Assembly (NCBI RefSeq): GCF_047948215.1
Contig: NC_134456.1
Coordinates: 12,177,730 to 12,241,729 of the forward strand
Direction: 5' to 3'
Source: Lycorma delicatula
Lineage: Eukaryota > Arthropoda > Insecta > Hemiptera > Fulgoridae
DNA length: 64,000 nt
Positions 32,060 to 44,813 of the stretch are shown here, one piece after another. The notes under the pieces were generated by a model that did not search any database, was not told the origin of the DNA, and was given only the letters and a program-made list of their open reading frames with translations. Made by a program: the position numbers and the translations under genes. The first letter of the stretch is position 1. The number at the start of each line of letters is the position of its first letter.

Positions 32060-34095
32060 GAAGCGGCTCTGACAAGCCATCAACGTGAGCAAGGCTGCTG
32101 GAGAGAACTGGTGGAGACCGTGGATGCAGACCCATGGGAGCTGGATTACAAGATAGTAACTCGGCGATTAGGAGTCTCGCGGTTACCAGCTCTACTAGAC
32201 GAGGCTAAAGCGGAGCACGTCATTAAGATGTTGTTCCAGATCCACTCAGTCCGTACCGAGCGGGACTTGCGATGTAGGCGACTTCCCGCTCTTCTAGATG
32301 GAGGAACTGGACGTAACCCTACGGTCACTGGAAGGTAAAAAAAGCCCGTGGTCCCAACGGTACACCAGCCGTGGTGCTTAAACTTGTGTGGCCCTGCAGG
32401 CCCCGTCTTCTTCTAGACATGTATAATATATGTCTGAAGGCTTGGTCTTTTAGCGCTAGATGGAAGACTGATTGCGCTGATTTCCAAGGGCAAAGAAAAC
32501 CCAGAGTTGCCGTCCTCCTACCGCCCATTGTAAATGCTTGACAAAACTGGAAATGTATTGTAGAAACTGTTAAAGAAAAGACTGGTTGCGGCGATGAATC
32601 AGGCAGGTGGCCTGTCACCCAACCAGTACGGTTTCCGACAGGGTCGGTCGATCCTAGATGCAATTTAAGAGGTTGTTGAAGCAGTGCGGCTAGCAGAGGA
32701 TCACAACCAATTTCACAACATGTGATCCTTCTCGTTACGTTGGACATTAAAAACGCTTTCAACTCCGCACGGTGGAGGGATATGATTGCGGCCCTGAGCA
32801 TTCGTTCCATGTACCTCAATACCTCCTCAGAATGGTAGTCGCATACCCGAGGAGACCGCGGCAGGGTGGCGTAGGATTGCGATCACGTCAGGGAGGGCGC
32901 AGGCGTCGATTCTCAGCCCCGACCTTTGGAATGCCGTTTATGATTTCCTGAGGCCGGTGATGCCTGAAAAATGTGTCTTGGTTGGTTACGCCGACGACGT
33001 TGGCCTATTTGTCGCAGACCGCGACGTGGAGCGCGTCCAACTGAGGCTCACTCGAGCCATGCACAAAGTCGGTGCCTGGTTGGACGATCATGGGTTGTTG
33101 CCTCTAGCTCTCAGCAAAACTGAGATGTGGTTCTAACGAAGAGGCATATCGACACCCTCCGGTTAGGGGTTGAGATTGTCGGGACCAAGGCAACTCCAAA
33201 GAACCTCGGTATAATGATTGATCGGATACTCATAGTGCTGAGCAGCTTTGGAGAGCCGCTGACAAAGCTGCGAGAGACGTAACTCCTCTCAGTCGGCTCA
33301 TGGCAAATATCGGCGGACCGAAGGCCAGCAGACAGCAGACGGCAGACGGCTCTCGTAGCTTTGTCGGCGGCTCTCCAAGATGAGTATCAGCTCAGATGAG
33401 TATCAAGATGAGCTCAGCAAAGATGAGTATCCGATCAAAAGTCTGGAAATGGGAAACGATTGCCGACTAGGAAAGCACTCTCACGTTCTTCGCACGGCAA
33501 GAGACCTGAGACCACGAGACCAGAAGACGATGGACCGCAAGGCTTATCCTTCTGGTGAACCTTCTTCAGAACGTGTACGGAGCGGCGGCATGGAGAGGCG
33601 GAGTACTACATGACCATTTTTTAACAGGTCACGGGTACTTCCGCGCTTACTTCCATGTCATAGAGAAAGCGCCGTCCCTCAACTGCCTCTATTGCCCCGA
33701 TGTACGGGACGACGCTAAGCACACCTTTTTCAAATGTGCTGGGTGGACGGCAGATCGAGGGACGCTAGGGGCGGATCTCAGAGCACTGAGCCCCCACAAC
33801 GTGGTTGCAATTATGCTACGTAATCTGAGCATATGGGAAGGTTAGCCCGATTTGTCGGCAACATTCTCAGGACCAAAAAGGGTTGACCTGGATAGTCCTG
33901 AAAATTAGGAAGCACCTAATCAGGCTAGTATAGGAGGACTCGACCGGAAGTAATGTGTTTAACTGTTCCAGGTCGAATCCTGGTAGAAAGGGGGCTGGTT
34001 TTATTCTGCTTACAGTGATTGGATAATACCATCAGCGGGAGTCCGACACTCCGGGCATAAATGCATTACCACCTTCCTCCACAAAAAAAAAATGT
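32060..34095 (+). mobile_element. R1-clade LINE, ORF2 relic with 3' UTR and A-tail
   Basis: GC-rich block in AT-rich surroundings. Successive frames show CWRELVETVDADPWELDYKI before the RT, TLDIKNAFNSARWRDMIAAL, VGYADDVGLFVADRDVERVQ with the YADD catalytic box (about 32985-33000), and SKTEMWF. Then a locally duplicated stretch with GATGAGTATC units (33379-33435) is followed by the C-terminal zinc-binding region. The 3' UTR ends in an A9-10 run at 34083-34093 before an (ATT)n tract. At least six frameshifts or stops are present. Endonuclease and ORF1 are absent. Confidence 0.87.
33555..33845 (+). pseudogene. R1-clade ORF2 C-terminus with Cys/His motif
   Basis: Frame with LHDHFLTGHGYFRAYFHVIE followed by CLYCPDVRDDAKHTFFKC (C-x2-C, H-x4-C) and AGWTADRGTLGADL. 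It has the same architecture as the antisense R1-clade fragments at 10.6 and 61.9 kb, but the sequences are diverged enough to represent different R1-clade families. Confidence 0.82.
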
Positions 34096-35227
34096 ATTAT
34101 TATTATTATTACTGTCTTTCATGAGTGGCATATTATATCCCTGTGCTTGCTAGGCAACCATGGCTTAGATTTAATTTGTGCCAATTGAGCTTGGACAAGC
34201 TAAACTAGGCTTATAAAGTTAGCAATGCATTTTTAATATTTTACTTAATCGTTTCCATGGAAACAGAATATGATTTTATTTGTTCATTAGTATTTAAATA
34301 TAATTTATCGGACTGTTTAAAATTCAAAATGTTATTAAAAATACTTAATAATCTTTAAAATAAAAAATAATAAATACCAATCAGTATATAGTATTAAAGC
34401 GTAATATTTACCAATTTCTAAATAAAACAAAATGAGTTTATTTGATTTGGTTTTTATGGCGTAAAATTATGCACAAGTTCAAATATTTTTTTATGATATT
34501 TATTTTATTTTACGTTTAAAACTGAACTTTCATTTGTAAAACGTTACAGTGGGGCCATAATATTCTATATTATGTAGTTATAAGCAAAATTTAAATTATA
34601 TATATTTTATAATAAAATATTTATAAAATTACATTTTATATATTCTATATGCAGTAGTTATAAGCAAAATTAATACTATATATACTTTTTAATTTTGCAG
34701 AAATCTTTAAGAAATATTCCATTACTGTGTAAAAGAGAATACAAAATTACACTAAATTTTGATTCTAAATTCTGTGATGAAAATAAAAATGAAAAGAACA
34801 ATTCGGAAAAATTATTATTACTGTATATGAAGAAGATTGAGTATAATAGCAGCAGCAGCACGAAAAATTTGTATTTATCTGCATTGTTTTTAAGTTACGA
34901 AAAAAAATAAAGATACTTCCAGTCGGTAATGTATGTCCACATTCATTACCAACTGAAGTATTCATAAACAGTTTCAAGAAAGATTCATTCAGAAACAAAT
35001 ACGGAGTTCAGGATACGAAGAAAAATTCATTGAAAAAACTTTACCTAAAAATAATTATCAGAGTTTCACTCATAATAATTGCCTACAACTGAGTACTAGA
35101 AAAAAAAAAAAAAAATAGAAACGTCTTTGTTTAATCGAATAATAGAAGAACGAATCGGGTATTATTCGACAAAAGCAAATAATCATAATAAAATTAAAAA
35201 ATTGTGTAAAAAAATATTTTATAGTAT
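34096..35227. other. Unannotated AT-rich DNA with small duplication
   Basis: An (ATT)n tract lies at 34094-34112. GTAGTTATAAGCAAAATT occurs at about 34575 and 34653, marking an imperfect tandem duplication. A 71-codon frame after a TTTTGCAG acceptor-like site (34695-34910) is Lys/Asn/Leu-rich and not recognised. Confidence 0.4.
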
Positions 35228-35892
35228 TATAAATACTCAGATTAACAGTAGAAGGAAGATTAAAGAATAACAAACCAGCATACTTGGCATTTATAGACCT
35301 AGAAAAGGCATTCGATAACGTAGGCTTGAATAAAATGTTGAGCTTTTTATAAAAATTATGGTTCAAATACAAAGATAGAACAACAATTGCTAACATTTAT
35401 AGGAACCAAACAGCAACAGTAATAACTGAAGATCATAAGAAAGAAGCCTTAATAAGAAAGGGAGTCCGACAAGGATGTTCCCTATCCCCGTTACTTTTTA
35501 ATCTTTTCACAGAACTAGCAGTTAATGACGTTTAAAGATGCTACGATTTGCTGATATAGTAATTCTAGTTGAGAATAAAAAGGATTTAGAAGAAACAATG
35601 AATGGCATGGATAAAGTCCTACGCAAGAACTACTGCATGAAAATAAACAAGAACAAAACGAAGTAATGAAATGTAGTAGAAATAATGAAGATGGACCATT
35701 GAATGTGAAAATAGGAGGAGAAAAGATTCTGGAGGTAGAAGAATTTTGTTATTTGGGAAGTAGAATTACTAAAGATGGACGAAGCAGGTGCGACATAAAA
35801 TGCTGAATAGCACAGGCGAAACGAGCCTTCAGTAAGAAATATTATTTGTTTACATCAAAAATTAATTTATTAGTCAAATGACTGAAAACAAA
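35228..35892 (+). mobile_element. RTE-like LINE fragment, unit 1 of tandem pair
   Basis: Covers the RT middle (LTVEGRLKN...) to the 3' end. It has an internal deletion joining AAAATTAATTTA to TTAGTCAAATGACTG, so the C-terminal domain is lost. FADD is reduced to FAD by a 3-bp loss. It is followed by the recurrent linker. Confidence 0.88.
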
Positions 35893-36058
35893 CAAAAAAA
35901 TTAATTAATGGATAAGAAACACGAAAAGAATAATAAACATAAAAATGCGAATATGAAAAAAATTCTGCAGGTCAACTTACCATTAACGTATTCTAACAAC
36001 ATATATATTCTTGTTTTTGATAATAATTAGGGTATATTCGCGTTCGCTGAATAATAAT
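35893..36058 (+). repeat. Recurrent segment after RTE 3' end (linker), copy 1
   Basis: Contains AATAATAAACATAAAAATGC, CTGCAGGTCAACTTACC and GTTCGCTGAATAATAATTA. Also present at 37346-37580 and antisense at 45776-46005, each time directly downstream of an RTE terminus. Confidence 0.87.
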
Positions 36059-37345
36059 TACAGTAAAGTTAAGGAATGTTTTGGGGTACATAAATTAAAA
36101 TCTAATAATGTGTTAAACAAAGATGGTACACCAGTATGTAATACGAAAGGTAAAGTCGATAGATGGGTGGAATATATTGAAGAGTTATACAAAGGAAATG
36201 AATTAGAAAATGGTGTTATAGAGGAAGAAGAGGAAGTTGAGGAGGATGAAATGGGAGAAACAATACTGAGATCTGAATTTAAGAGAGCATTAAAAGATTT
36301 AAATGGCAGAAGGGCTCCTGGAATAGACGGAATACCTGTAGAATTACTGCGAAGTGCAGGTGAGGAAGCGATTGATAGATTATACAATCTGGTGTGTAAT
36401 ATTTATGAAAAAGGGGAATTTCCGTCAGACTTCAAAAAAGGTGTTATAGTCATGATACCTAAGAAAGCAGGGACAGATAAATGTGAAGAATATAGAACAA
36501 TTAGTTTAACTAGTCATGCATCAAAAATCTTAACTAGAATTCTATACAGAAGAATTGAGAGAAGAGTGGAAGAAGTGTTAGGAGAAGACTAATTTGGTTT
36601 CAGGGAAAGTATAGGGACAAGGGAAGCAATTTTAGGCCTCAGATTAATAGTAGAAGAAAGATGAAAAAAAAACAAACCAACATGCTTGGCGTTTATAGAC
36701 CTAGAAAAGGCATTCGATAATGTAGACTGGAATAAAATGTTCAGAATTTAAAAAAAATTAGGGTTCAAATACAGAGATAGAAGAACAATTGCTAACATGT
36801 ACAGGAATCAAACAGAAACAGTAATAATCGAAGAAGATAAGAAAGAAGCCGTAATAAGAAAGGGAGTCCGACAAGGATGTTCCCTATCCCCGTTACTTTT
36901 TAATCTGTACATGGAACTAGCAGTTAATGATGTTAAAGAACAATTTAGATTCGGAGTAACAGTAGGGAAAAGATAAAGATGCTACGATTTGCTGATGATA
37001 TAGTAATTCTAGCCGAGAGTAAAAAAGATTTGGAAGAAACAATGAAGTCCAATGAAGCATAGATGAAGTCCTACGCAAGAACTATCGCATGAAAATAAAC
37101 AAATACAAAACAAAAGTAATGAAATGTTAGAAATAACAAAGATGGACCACTGAATGTGAAAATAGGAGGAGAAAAGATTATGGAGGTAGAAGAATTTTGT
37201 TATTTGGGAAGTAGAATTACTAAAGATGGACGAAGCAGGTGCAACATAAAATGCTGAATAGCACAGGCGAAACGAGCCTTCAGTAAGAAATATTATTTGT
37301 TTACATCAAAAATTAATTTATTAGTCAAATGACTGAAAATAAACA
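36059..37345 (+). mobile_element. RTE-like LINE fragment, unit 2 of tandem pair
   Basis: Begins between the endonuclease and RT (VKECFGVHKLKSN). An open frame (from 36011) runs through the RT N-terminus to a stop at 36590-36592. It continues in broken frames through FADD, then carries the same internal deletion as unit 1 and the same 3' end. Shared deletion plus shared linker shows the two units derive from one deleted source. Confidence 0.9.
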
Positions 37346-37580
37346 AAAAAATTAATAGGGATAAGAAACTCGAAAAGAATAATAAACATAAAAATGCGAA
37401 TATGAAAAAAATTCTGCAGGTCAACTTACCATTAACGTATTCTAACAACATATATATATTCTTGTTTTTGATAATAATTAGGGTATATTCGCGTTCGCTG
37501 AATAATAATTATATATAGATAGCTACTTATCTTAATTGCCTTATTATGGCTTATCTTTAAACTGAAGTGCTGCAGAATGG
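37346..37580 (+). repeat. Recurrent segment after RTE 3' end (linker), copy 2, longer
   Basis: Same as copy 1, extended by GATAGCTACTTATCTTAATT to ACTGAAGTGCTGCAG, where similarity to the 45.8-kb copy also ends. Confidence 0.87.
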
Positions 37581-39582
37581 AATGCCTGAATTACGGATGG
37601 TGTCATCAGCTACACAACCAACACAGAAGACTTGCACTTGTCGACCAATTTTAATATCGTATACGAAGACACGAACCCAATAACAATTTCGAAGAAATTC
37701 ATAAATGACACATAACACATAAATTCACACGTAGCCAAATAAAAACCAATGTTTGTAACGGTTTTTAACATTAGTTAGCACATGAAATAAACACAGTAAT
37801 TTATGCACATTTTTAATACAAAAATATGAGCCCGATAATATTGCACATACCGGACTGACGATCACAAAATATCCGGCCTACAGGTAGGTTGTTGGTTTGT
37901 GAATTATCAACAACCTCTCCGGTAACTCATGAAATTGATCATTTTGTTTTAAACAAGATAATTTAATGCACGTAATTATAAAGTACACAAAGTAAAAAAA
38001 GAATAACAACAATATGCAATACAATAAGAAGAACTATAATAAGAAGAAAGGACGTGCACGGCTATTTATCCTTAGCACCGCTACTCCAGCAGCGCGCTGC
38101 CTTCGTATTGGTAGAGGGACACCAGATTAGACTAAACAATTATAAATGAAACAAGCGTACAAGATTTTTCATACATACTCAATTAAAGAAAAGTCATTCT
38201 CCTTAAATCTTAAAGTAGAGCAACATTTACTTTTTTTTTCTTAGCGTAACAAAATGGAACAAGCCTCAAGAGTTGAAGCAAAGCAAATGCAATGATTTTT
38301 TATGAGGATATTTTTAAAAAAATATAATAAATATCATTGATGTAGTTTATTTTTGAAAATTAAAAAATAACTAACGTATATCATCAAAATTGAATTTTCA
38401 TACATAATAACAAGAACAAAGTTATCACCGATTGCCAAAATTCATAAAATATTAAAACCCCCAAAAATAAAAATTAACTTATAAAATATTCCATTGATAA
38501 AAATGAGAAGGTACATAAAAGTCATAATTTTATTAATAATTTAATGAAATATTTTTTATATAACTATTCTTTAATTTTTGGAATTATTCCTAAAGTACAG
38601 ATAATTTTGTAACCTCATACGTATTAATAATTAAATTGTATTCTACTATTTAATTATTAAAAATATTTAATATTTTATTGTTTTTATATAAATATAATAA
38701 GTATTTTTACAACGTTATTTTTGCTGCATTATTGTCCAATTATATCCACAGGAGGCGTTTTATAAAAAACTTCTATAAAAAGTATACCGCCTAAATTTAT
38801 ATAGTGGTGTAATCTTGCGGTAACACTGCGTAACTACTTTATAAATACTTCTAGACATGAGATACTAACAGTACCAATGCTAAGATGATCGCAGATAGAA
38901 AATATATATCAGAAATTAAGTTTAACCGACATCTGTTTAGTAGTTTTCATTTATTTTAATTATCTATAAAGAAAACTATTGCAACAGTTTTATTAAACAA
39001 TAACTACTAAATTCATCATCTCAGAAATAAATCTTACATGTTATATTTCGTGGGAATAATTTTTATAAAATATGATGTATATAGAGATCGTTTTTCTATA
39101 TTTTCATCAGTTATGATTGTAAATTAGAAACAATCCCTCATTCACAATTCACTGTATTTCGTTAATCATACTGATACAATGATTAATACCATACTTAAAT
39201 AATTTTACGAACTACAAAAATCTTTAAAAAATTTTTAAAATTCATGTCTTAGTGTCTTCAGTTACCAGTTTAAAAGAAAGAAATTTATTCCTTTAAATTA
39301 TCTGCTCCAGTCTTTGTTTTGGCTTATAACAAATGTAAAACATCGAAGGCAGAACAGGCACTAATAATAATAGTCGGTTTCAGATTAAAACGTCACCCTA
39401 CATGGCCAATCCCTATGAAGAAAATATAAGAAAACTTATACGTAGGTTAATATCAATTGTATATCGGAGAGTTAGTATGCAACAATGGTATTTACGTATT
39501 AGCAAGTCGACGATAACCATAATGATCTCGTAACTTTGAAAATGGAACCATTAACATATTTTACATATTAAAAAGAATTTTT
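37581..39582. other. Unannotated AT-rich DNA
   Basis: A short hairpin (GGTTGTTG...CAACAACC) lies near 37886-37914. No exon or element recognised. Confidence 0.4.
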
Positions 39583-41290
39583 TTTTTGTCTTCAGTCATT
39601 TGACTGGTTTGATGCAGCTAACCAAGATTCCCTATCTAGTGCTAGTCGTTTCATTTCAGTATACCCCCTACATCCTACATCCCTAACAATTTGTTTTACA
39701 TATTCCAAACGTGGCCTGCCAGAATTTTTACCTTCTACCTGTCCTTCCAATATTAAAGCGACTATTCCAGGATGCTTTAGTATGTAGCCTATAAGTCTGT
39801 CTCTACTTTTAACTATATTTTTCCAAATGCTTCTTTCTTCATCTATTTGCTGCAATACCTCTTCATTTGTCACTTTATCCAACCGTCTGATTTTTAACAT
39901 TCTCCTATAGCACCGCATATCAAAAGCTTCTAATCTTTCTTCTCAGATACTCGGGTCGTCCAAGTTTCACTTCCATATAAAGCGACACTCCAAACATACA
40001 CTTTCAAAAATTTTTTCCTGACATTTAAATTAATTTTTGATGTTAACAAATTATATTTCTGACTGAAGGCTCGTTTCGCTTCTGCTATTCGGCATTTTAT
40101 ATCGCTCCTGCTTCGTCCATCTTTAGTAATTCTACTTCCCAAATAACAAAATTCTTCTACCTCCATAATCTTTTCTCCTCCTATTTTCACATTCAGTGGT
40201 CCATCTTTGTTATTTCTAACATTTCATTACTTTTGTTTTGTATTTGTTTATTTTCATGCGATAGTTCTTGCGTAGGACTTCATCTATGCTTGATTGGACT
40301 TCATTATTTCTTCCAAATCTTTTTTACTCTCGGCTAGAATTACTATACCATCAGCAAATCGTAGCATCTTTATCTTTTCCCTACTGTTACTCCGAATCTA
40401 AATTGTTCTTTAACATCATTAACTGCTAGTTCCATGTAAAGATTAAAAAGTAACGGGGATAGGGAACATCCTTGTCGGACTCCCTTTCTTATTACGGCTT
40501 CTTTCTTATCTTCTTCGATTATTACTGTTTCTGTTTGATTCCTGTACATGTTAGCAATTGTTCTTCTATCTCTGTATTTGAACCCTAATTTTTTTTAAAT
40601 TCTGAACATTTTATTCCAGTCTACATTATCGAATGCCTTTTCTAGGTCTATAAACGCCAAGCATGTTGGTTTGTTTTTTTTTTCATCTTTCTTCTACTAT
40701 TAATCTGAGGTTTAAAATTGCTTCCCTTGTCCCTATACTTTCCCTGAAACCAAATTAGTCTTCTCCTAACACTTCTTCCACTCTTCTCTCAATTCTTCTG
40801 TATAGAATTCTAGTTAAGATTTTTGATGGACGACTAGTTAAACTAATTGTTCTGTATTCTTCACATTTATCTGCCCCTGCTTTCTTTGGTATCATGACTA
40901 TAACACTTTTTTGAAGTCTGACGGAACTTCCTCTTTTTCATAAATATTACACACCAGCTTGTATAATCTATCAATCGCTTCCTCACCTGCACTGCGCAGT
41001 AATTCTACAGGTATTCCGTCTATTCCAGGAGCCTTTCTGCCATTTAAATCTTTTAATGCTCTCTTAAATTCAGATGCCAGTATTGTTTCTCCCATTTCAT
41101 CCTCCTCAACTTCCTCTTCTTCCTCTATAAAACCATTTTCTAATTCATTTCCTCTGTATAACTCTTCAATATATTCCACCCATCTATCGACTTTACCTTT
41201 CGTATTACATATTGATGTACCGTCTTTGTTTAACACATTATTAGATTTTAATTTATGTACCCCAAAATTTTCCTTAACTTTCCTGTATTA
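39583..41290 (-). mobile_element. RTE-like LINE, antisense, 5'-truncated
   Basis: Minus strand from VKENFGVHKLKSNNVLNKDG (41290) to the CAAATGACTGA terminus at 39583, flanked by an A-rich tail (T-run on +). Open pieces are 40898-41236 (RT N-terminus), 39930-40190 and 39592-39918 (C-terminus with FEMRCYRRML-type block and GRPRLEYVKQIV). In the middle, FADD is intact but frameshifts surround it. Confidence 0.92.
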
Positions 41291-41324
41291 AAAAGTATAA
41301 GCATTGTAATTATATATATATAAA

Positions 41325-41400
41325 TTATAAATAATCTAACCAATCTCGCTTAGCTCGCTAACCTCGACCAATCAACGGTAATGGTTCGATTATTTAAATA
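41325..41400. repeat. Short repeat D with GCTCGCT core
   Basis: TAATCTAACCAATCTCGCTT and GCTCGCTAACCTCG match the left half of the hairpin repeat at 59360-59460. Confidence 0.55.
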
Positions 41401-41861
41401 ATAATAATTGCAATAATTACTGAATTTATTAGTTAAATACTCTAAACATTTCTGTGTTAATTAATTAGGTGTTTGATTAAATTAGTAGATTTTAAATAAT
41501 TTAGTAAATTAGTAGAAGTTTGGTTAAATTATATTTACAAAATAAATATAAATAATTATAAAAATGGTAATATTATGGTTATATCGGGTGATATCAACAA
41601 AAACCCAAATGTTTTCAATTTATTGGTGGACGGACTAACACAACACGTAAGTACCGCAGCAATATATTCGGATTAATTAAGAAGGAAAACTAAATTTTTT
41701 ACTCTCATCATTACTTTCAAATTTTCTATAAGAGTCTGGCATGGGATATTTTTTATTCTAAAAATAGCTGTACAATTTTTGATATTGGATTGTGCTTAAA
41801 CCATCCTAATTGTCAGGTTAACAATGATCATTCGGTTATAATACAAACAGAAAATATGTTT

Positions 41862-41871
41862 CACACACACA

Positions 41872-41956
<85 letters not shown>
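41862..41956. repeat. (CA)n microsatellite, about 47 units
   Basis: A single interruption (CACATACAC) lies near its left end; otherwise it is pure. Confidence 0.97.
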
Positions 41957-41958
<2 letters not shown>

Positions 41959-41994
41959 TTATGTAGGTATTTTATGATCACGCTACCTTTTAAG

Positions 41995-42120
41995 ACGTTA
42001 CCTAAATACTACATGGAATTTTTCAGAGTATGAATTAATGATAATTGAAGTAATTCCACGTTACCTAAATACTACATGAAATTTTTCAGAGTATGAATAA
42101 ATAATAATTGAAGTAATTCC
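41995..42120. repeat. 63-bp tandem duplication, two copies
   Basis: Unit begins ACGTTACCTAAATACTACAT and recurs at 42058 with a few substitutions. Confidence 0.9.
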
Positions 42121-43265
42121 TACCTGAAACACGATCCGCAGAACATTCAGATTAAAGACAGGTATTTAGATTAAAAACAGCTATTCCACCACGGACTAAC
42201 GTATATACAAAAAAAAAATTTGAACATATTGAAAAAAAAGTATGCTAGAATCATTAATTCCTTAACAAATGAGTCATTTAACGAGTAAAAGCTATTTTTC
42301 AGATCAGCGTTTGATTGATCTAAAATAAAAAAAAATATTTAATTTAGCAACGAAAAGGTATTCAGATATTTTTTGTTTGTACCGCTACATAAATAAATAT
42401 CAAAGAAAATGTACTTTAATTTAATTTTTATCGCTACAAAATTAAGCCCAATACTAGAGTCATATTCAAAGAAATTTTGTAATATTTTCTGTTGAAGCTT
42501 TAAAAGAGAACATTTTAGCTCTTGTTGGGGGAAGATCCATACAGAAAGAATTAATAATTCAGTAACCAAAGTAACGTCACTAATCCTTTTTTTTAAATAA
42601 AAACTAAATTCTAACAACTCAATAAAGATTATAATAATAATAAAAGCAAAAAAATTAAATGAAAAACAAAAAATATATAAATGTAATTAATATAAAATTA
42701 TAATCCCAACTGAAATAACATAAAATTAAAAAAAAAAAAGAATGTTTAAGTAAAAAATTATAAAATATCTCAACGCTTTCATAAATATACCTAAAATACA
42801 CGCCTGATCTCAGAACTTATTACCGGCGAACCTATAAGTTGCGTACAAACATCACACTTTCCCAAGATATCGTTTTTAACAATGACAGAAATGGGATCTG
42901 TGTTTTTCAGTAACTTTATATTCCGTGGTTAGAAATTTTACAAACAAACTGCATTCATTTGAAATGATTTATCTAAGATAACCATTTTTCTGTTAGATCT
43001 ACAAAGATTATGCTTGTTTTTGCAAGTTATTATTTAAATCTTTGAGAAATCTTCAGTTTTGTTTTTTTAACAGAATTTAGTAGAAAGAGAAGATTCTCAA
43101 TCTAACCTGAACATACTTTCTTTTTAATAAAAAAGATATGTTCGTAATTTGATATATTCTTTTTTTGGTAATTTAATTTAATATATTCGTATTATTATAC
43201 TAACTCTTCAATATATGAACCAATTTCTCGATTGGTTATAATCAAAGAGTTGTGGCTTGTCTATT
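42121..43265. other. Unannotated AT-rich DNA
   Basis: Nothing recognised. Confidence 0.4.
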
Positions 43266-43269
43266 GAAA

Positions 43270-43740
43270 TCTCAACTACACTAAAACCGCAACCCACTAC
43301 AGCGTGAAAGTGATGACCCCAGAGCTCCCCAGTGTTGCATCGGCGACGGAGCGTCCGAGGTGGCTCTCCCCGAGCGGTACTCTTCTTGCTTCGTCTCCAC
43401 CGCCACGCCTCCTGGAGCTAACGGTCTTCGTGCAGGGCCAGCCAGGCATGCTGCTCCGACGGGAATGTTGGTACCAGTCGAAAGATCCCGCATTGGACTG
43501 TCAGGGGACTTCTTCCTTCTCGTTCTTTTCTTGGTGGTGGTCTGTAGGCGCATGATTTTACATGCCCGTTTCACTGGTTATAAAGCTGCGGTTGGATGTT
43601 GGGGTGCTGCACACTCAGCTGATATGGTAGGCGGAAGAGTGTGTACAGGTGCGTATGTGAACAACTCCCGCTGACACGTTTTACCTGCTAGCGTTGCGCT
43701 AGCCGATATGTAGCACAGCATATGGCAACAGTAGTATACC
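43270..43740. other. GC-rich block of unknown origin
   Basis: Open frames overlap on both strands (43281-43574 minus; 43304-43555 and 43360-43674 plus), as expected for GC-rich DNA. The minus frame starts basic (TTTKKRTRRKKSPDSP) and is Gly/Ala/Pro-rich, which is reminiscent of LINE ORF1 proteins but without a diagnostic motif. It borders the long-TIR element. Confidence 0.35.
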
Positions 43741-43758
43741 TATGAATTGTAATATATA

Positions 43759-44813
43759 TAGTTTTCAAGGGGGTTTAAGATGAGTGGGTAAGAAAGCTAC
43801 ATTAAGTAGCAAATAATGATTTTCAGGTTTGAATGTTTTGGGTTATACGTAAATATAAGACTGCTGCTGACGTCATAGGGAATCCCGTCTATTATAACAT
43901 GACGTCAGCTGTCAAACATTAGCTTTACATATATTTATATCATTGAAAATTATGAAAAATTAAATTATCTAACAAATGACCTTGTTATTACAAAATAAAT
44001 ATAATCTCTCAATCATTCATTAAATGAAATAATTAGATATTTTTTTATATATATATATAGGTTTAGATACATATTTCACAAGCACTGATCTTTAATCTCT
44101 ACTTAATGTAAATTACAGTTTTTCTACGTATGCACAGTAGCATATTAATCGATGTATGTTACAAATAAAAGATAACTATTCGTATGGTATTTTCCCCAAT
44201 TTTCAGCTAATTAGCAATACAAATACGGGGTTTTTTAACACTACAAAATACAAAAAAAAAATTAAAAAAATAAGATTTAGTTTTTTCCGCAATGACTTTT
44301 TAAAAACTTTTTGTTAAATAGGTCCGAGTACTTAGAATCCGAGTACTTAGAATCGACATAAAAACAGATAGTATTGCAGTAACAATCACTAGACGTAAAA
44401 GATAACATGCAATTTATGTAAAACAATTTTCACTCCGTATGTCGTGAAGCTGGTGTCGCCGAACGGATTAAAGTGACCAGACAGACAACCGCATCACGTA
44501 GTCAACCGTCCAAAACTCAGCCAGTTTTTTTTTTTTAATTCTTTAATATATGTAAAATGTAAACTGAAGTCCGAGTCTATTTTATTACAAAATTCAATTC
44601 TTTTGATTTTTTATTACGATACCATGGCTTAAATTGTTTCCCACCATTTTGACATAATTTTGTAGTGTTATAAAAGGCGGGATTTCCCATGACGTCAGCA
44701 GCAGTCTTATATTTACTGTATACCCCAAAAAATTCAAATACCAGAATCATTATTTCCTATTTAATATACCTTTCTAGTATTTTTCCCATTCACCTAAAAA
44801 TCCCTTGTAACTA
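43759..44813. mobile_element. Non-autonomous DNA element with ~140-bp terminal inverted repeats
   Basis: The left arm 43759-43898 and right arm 44668-44813 are diverged inverted repeats. Shared blocks include GCAAATAATGATT, AAATATAAGACTGCTGCTGA and the palindrome TGACGTCA. The outer end reads TAGTTNNCAAGGG. The interior (~770 bp) has no transposase frame. A foldback/MITE-type element is the best description; the superfamily is not determined and target duplications are unclear. Confidence 0.77.

Noticed and set aside
33950..34000. tRNA-like GGTCGAATCC sequence at the R1-clade 3' end
   Set aside because: Only the T-arm-like part is present, inside the R1-clade 3' UTR; no cloverleaf.
41796..41981. 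61-codon frame of alternating Cys and Val
   Set aside because: Translation of the (CA)n microsatellite.
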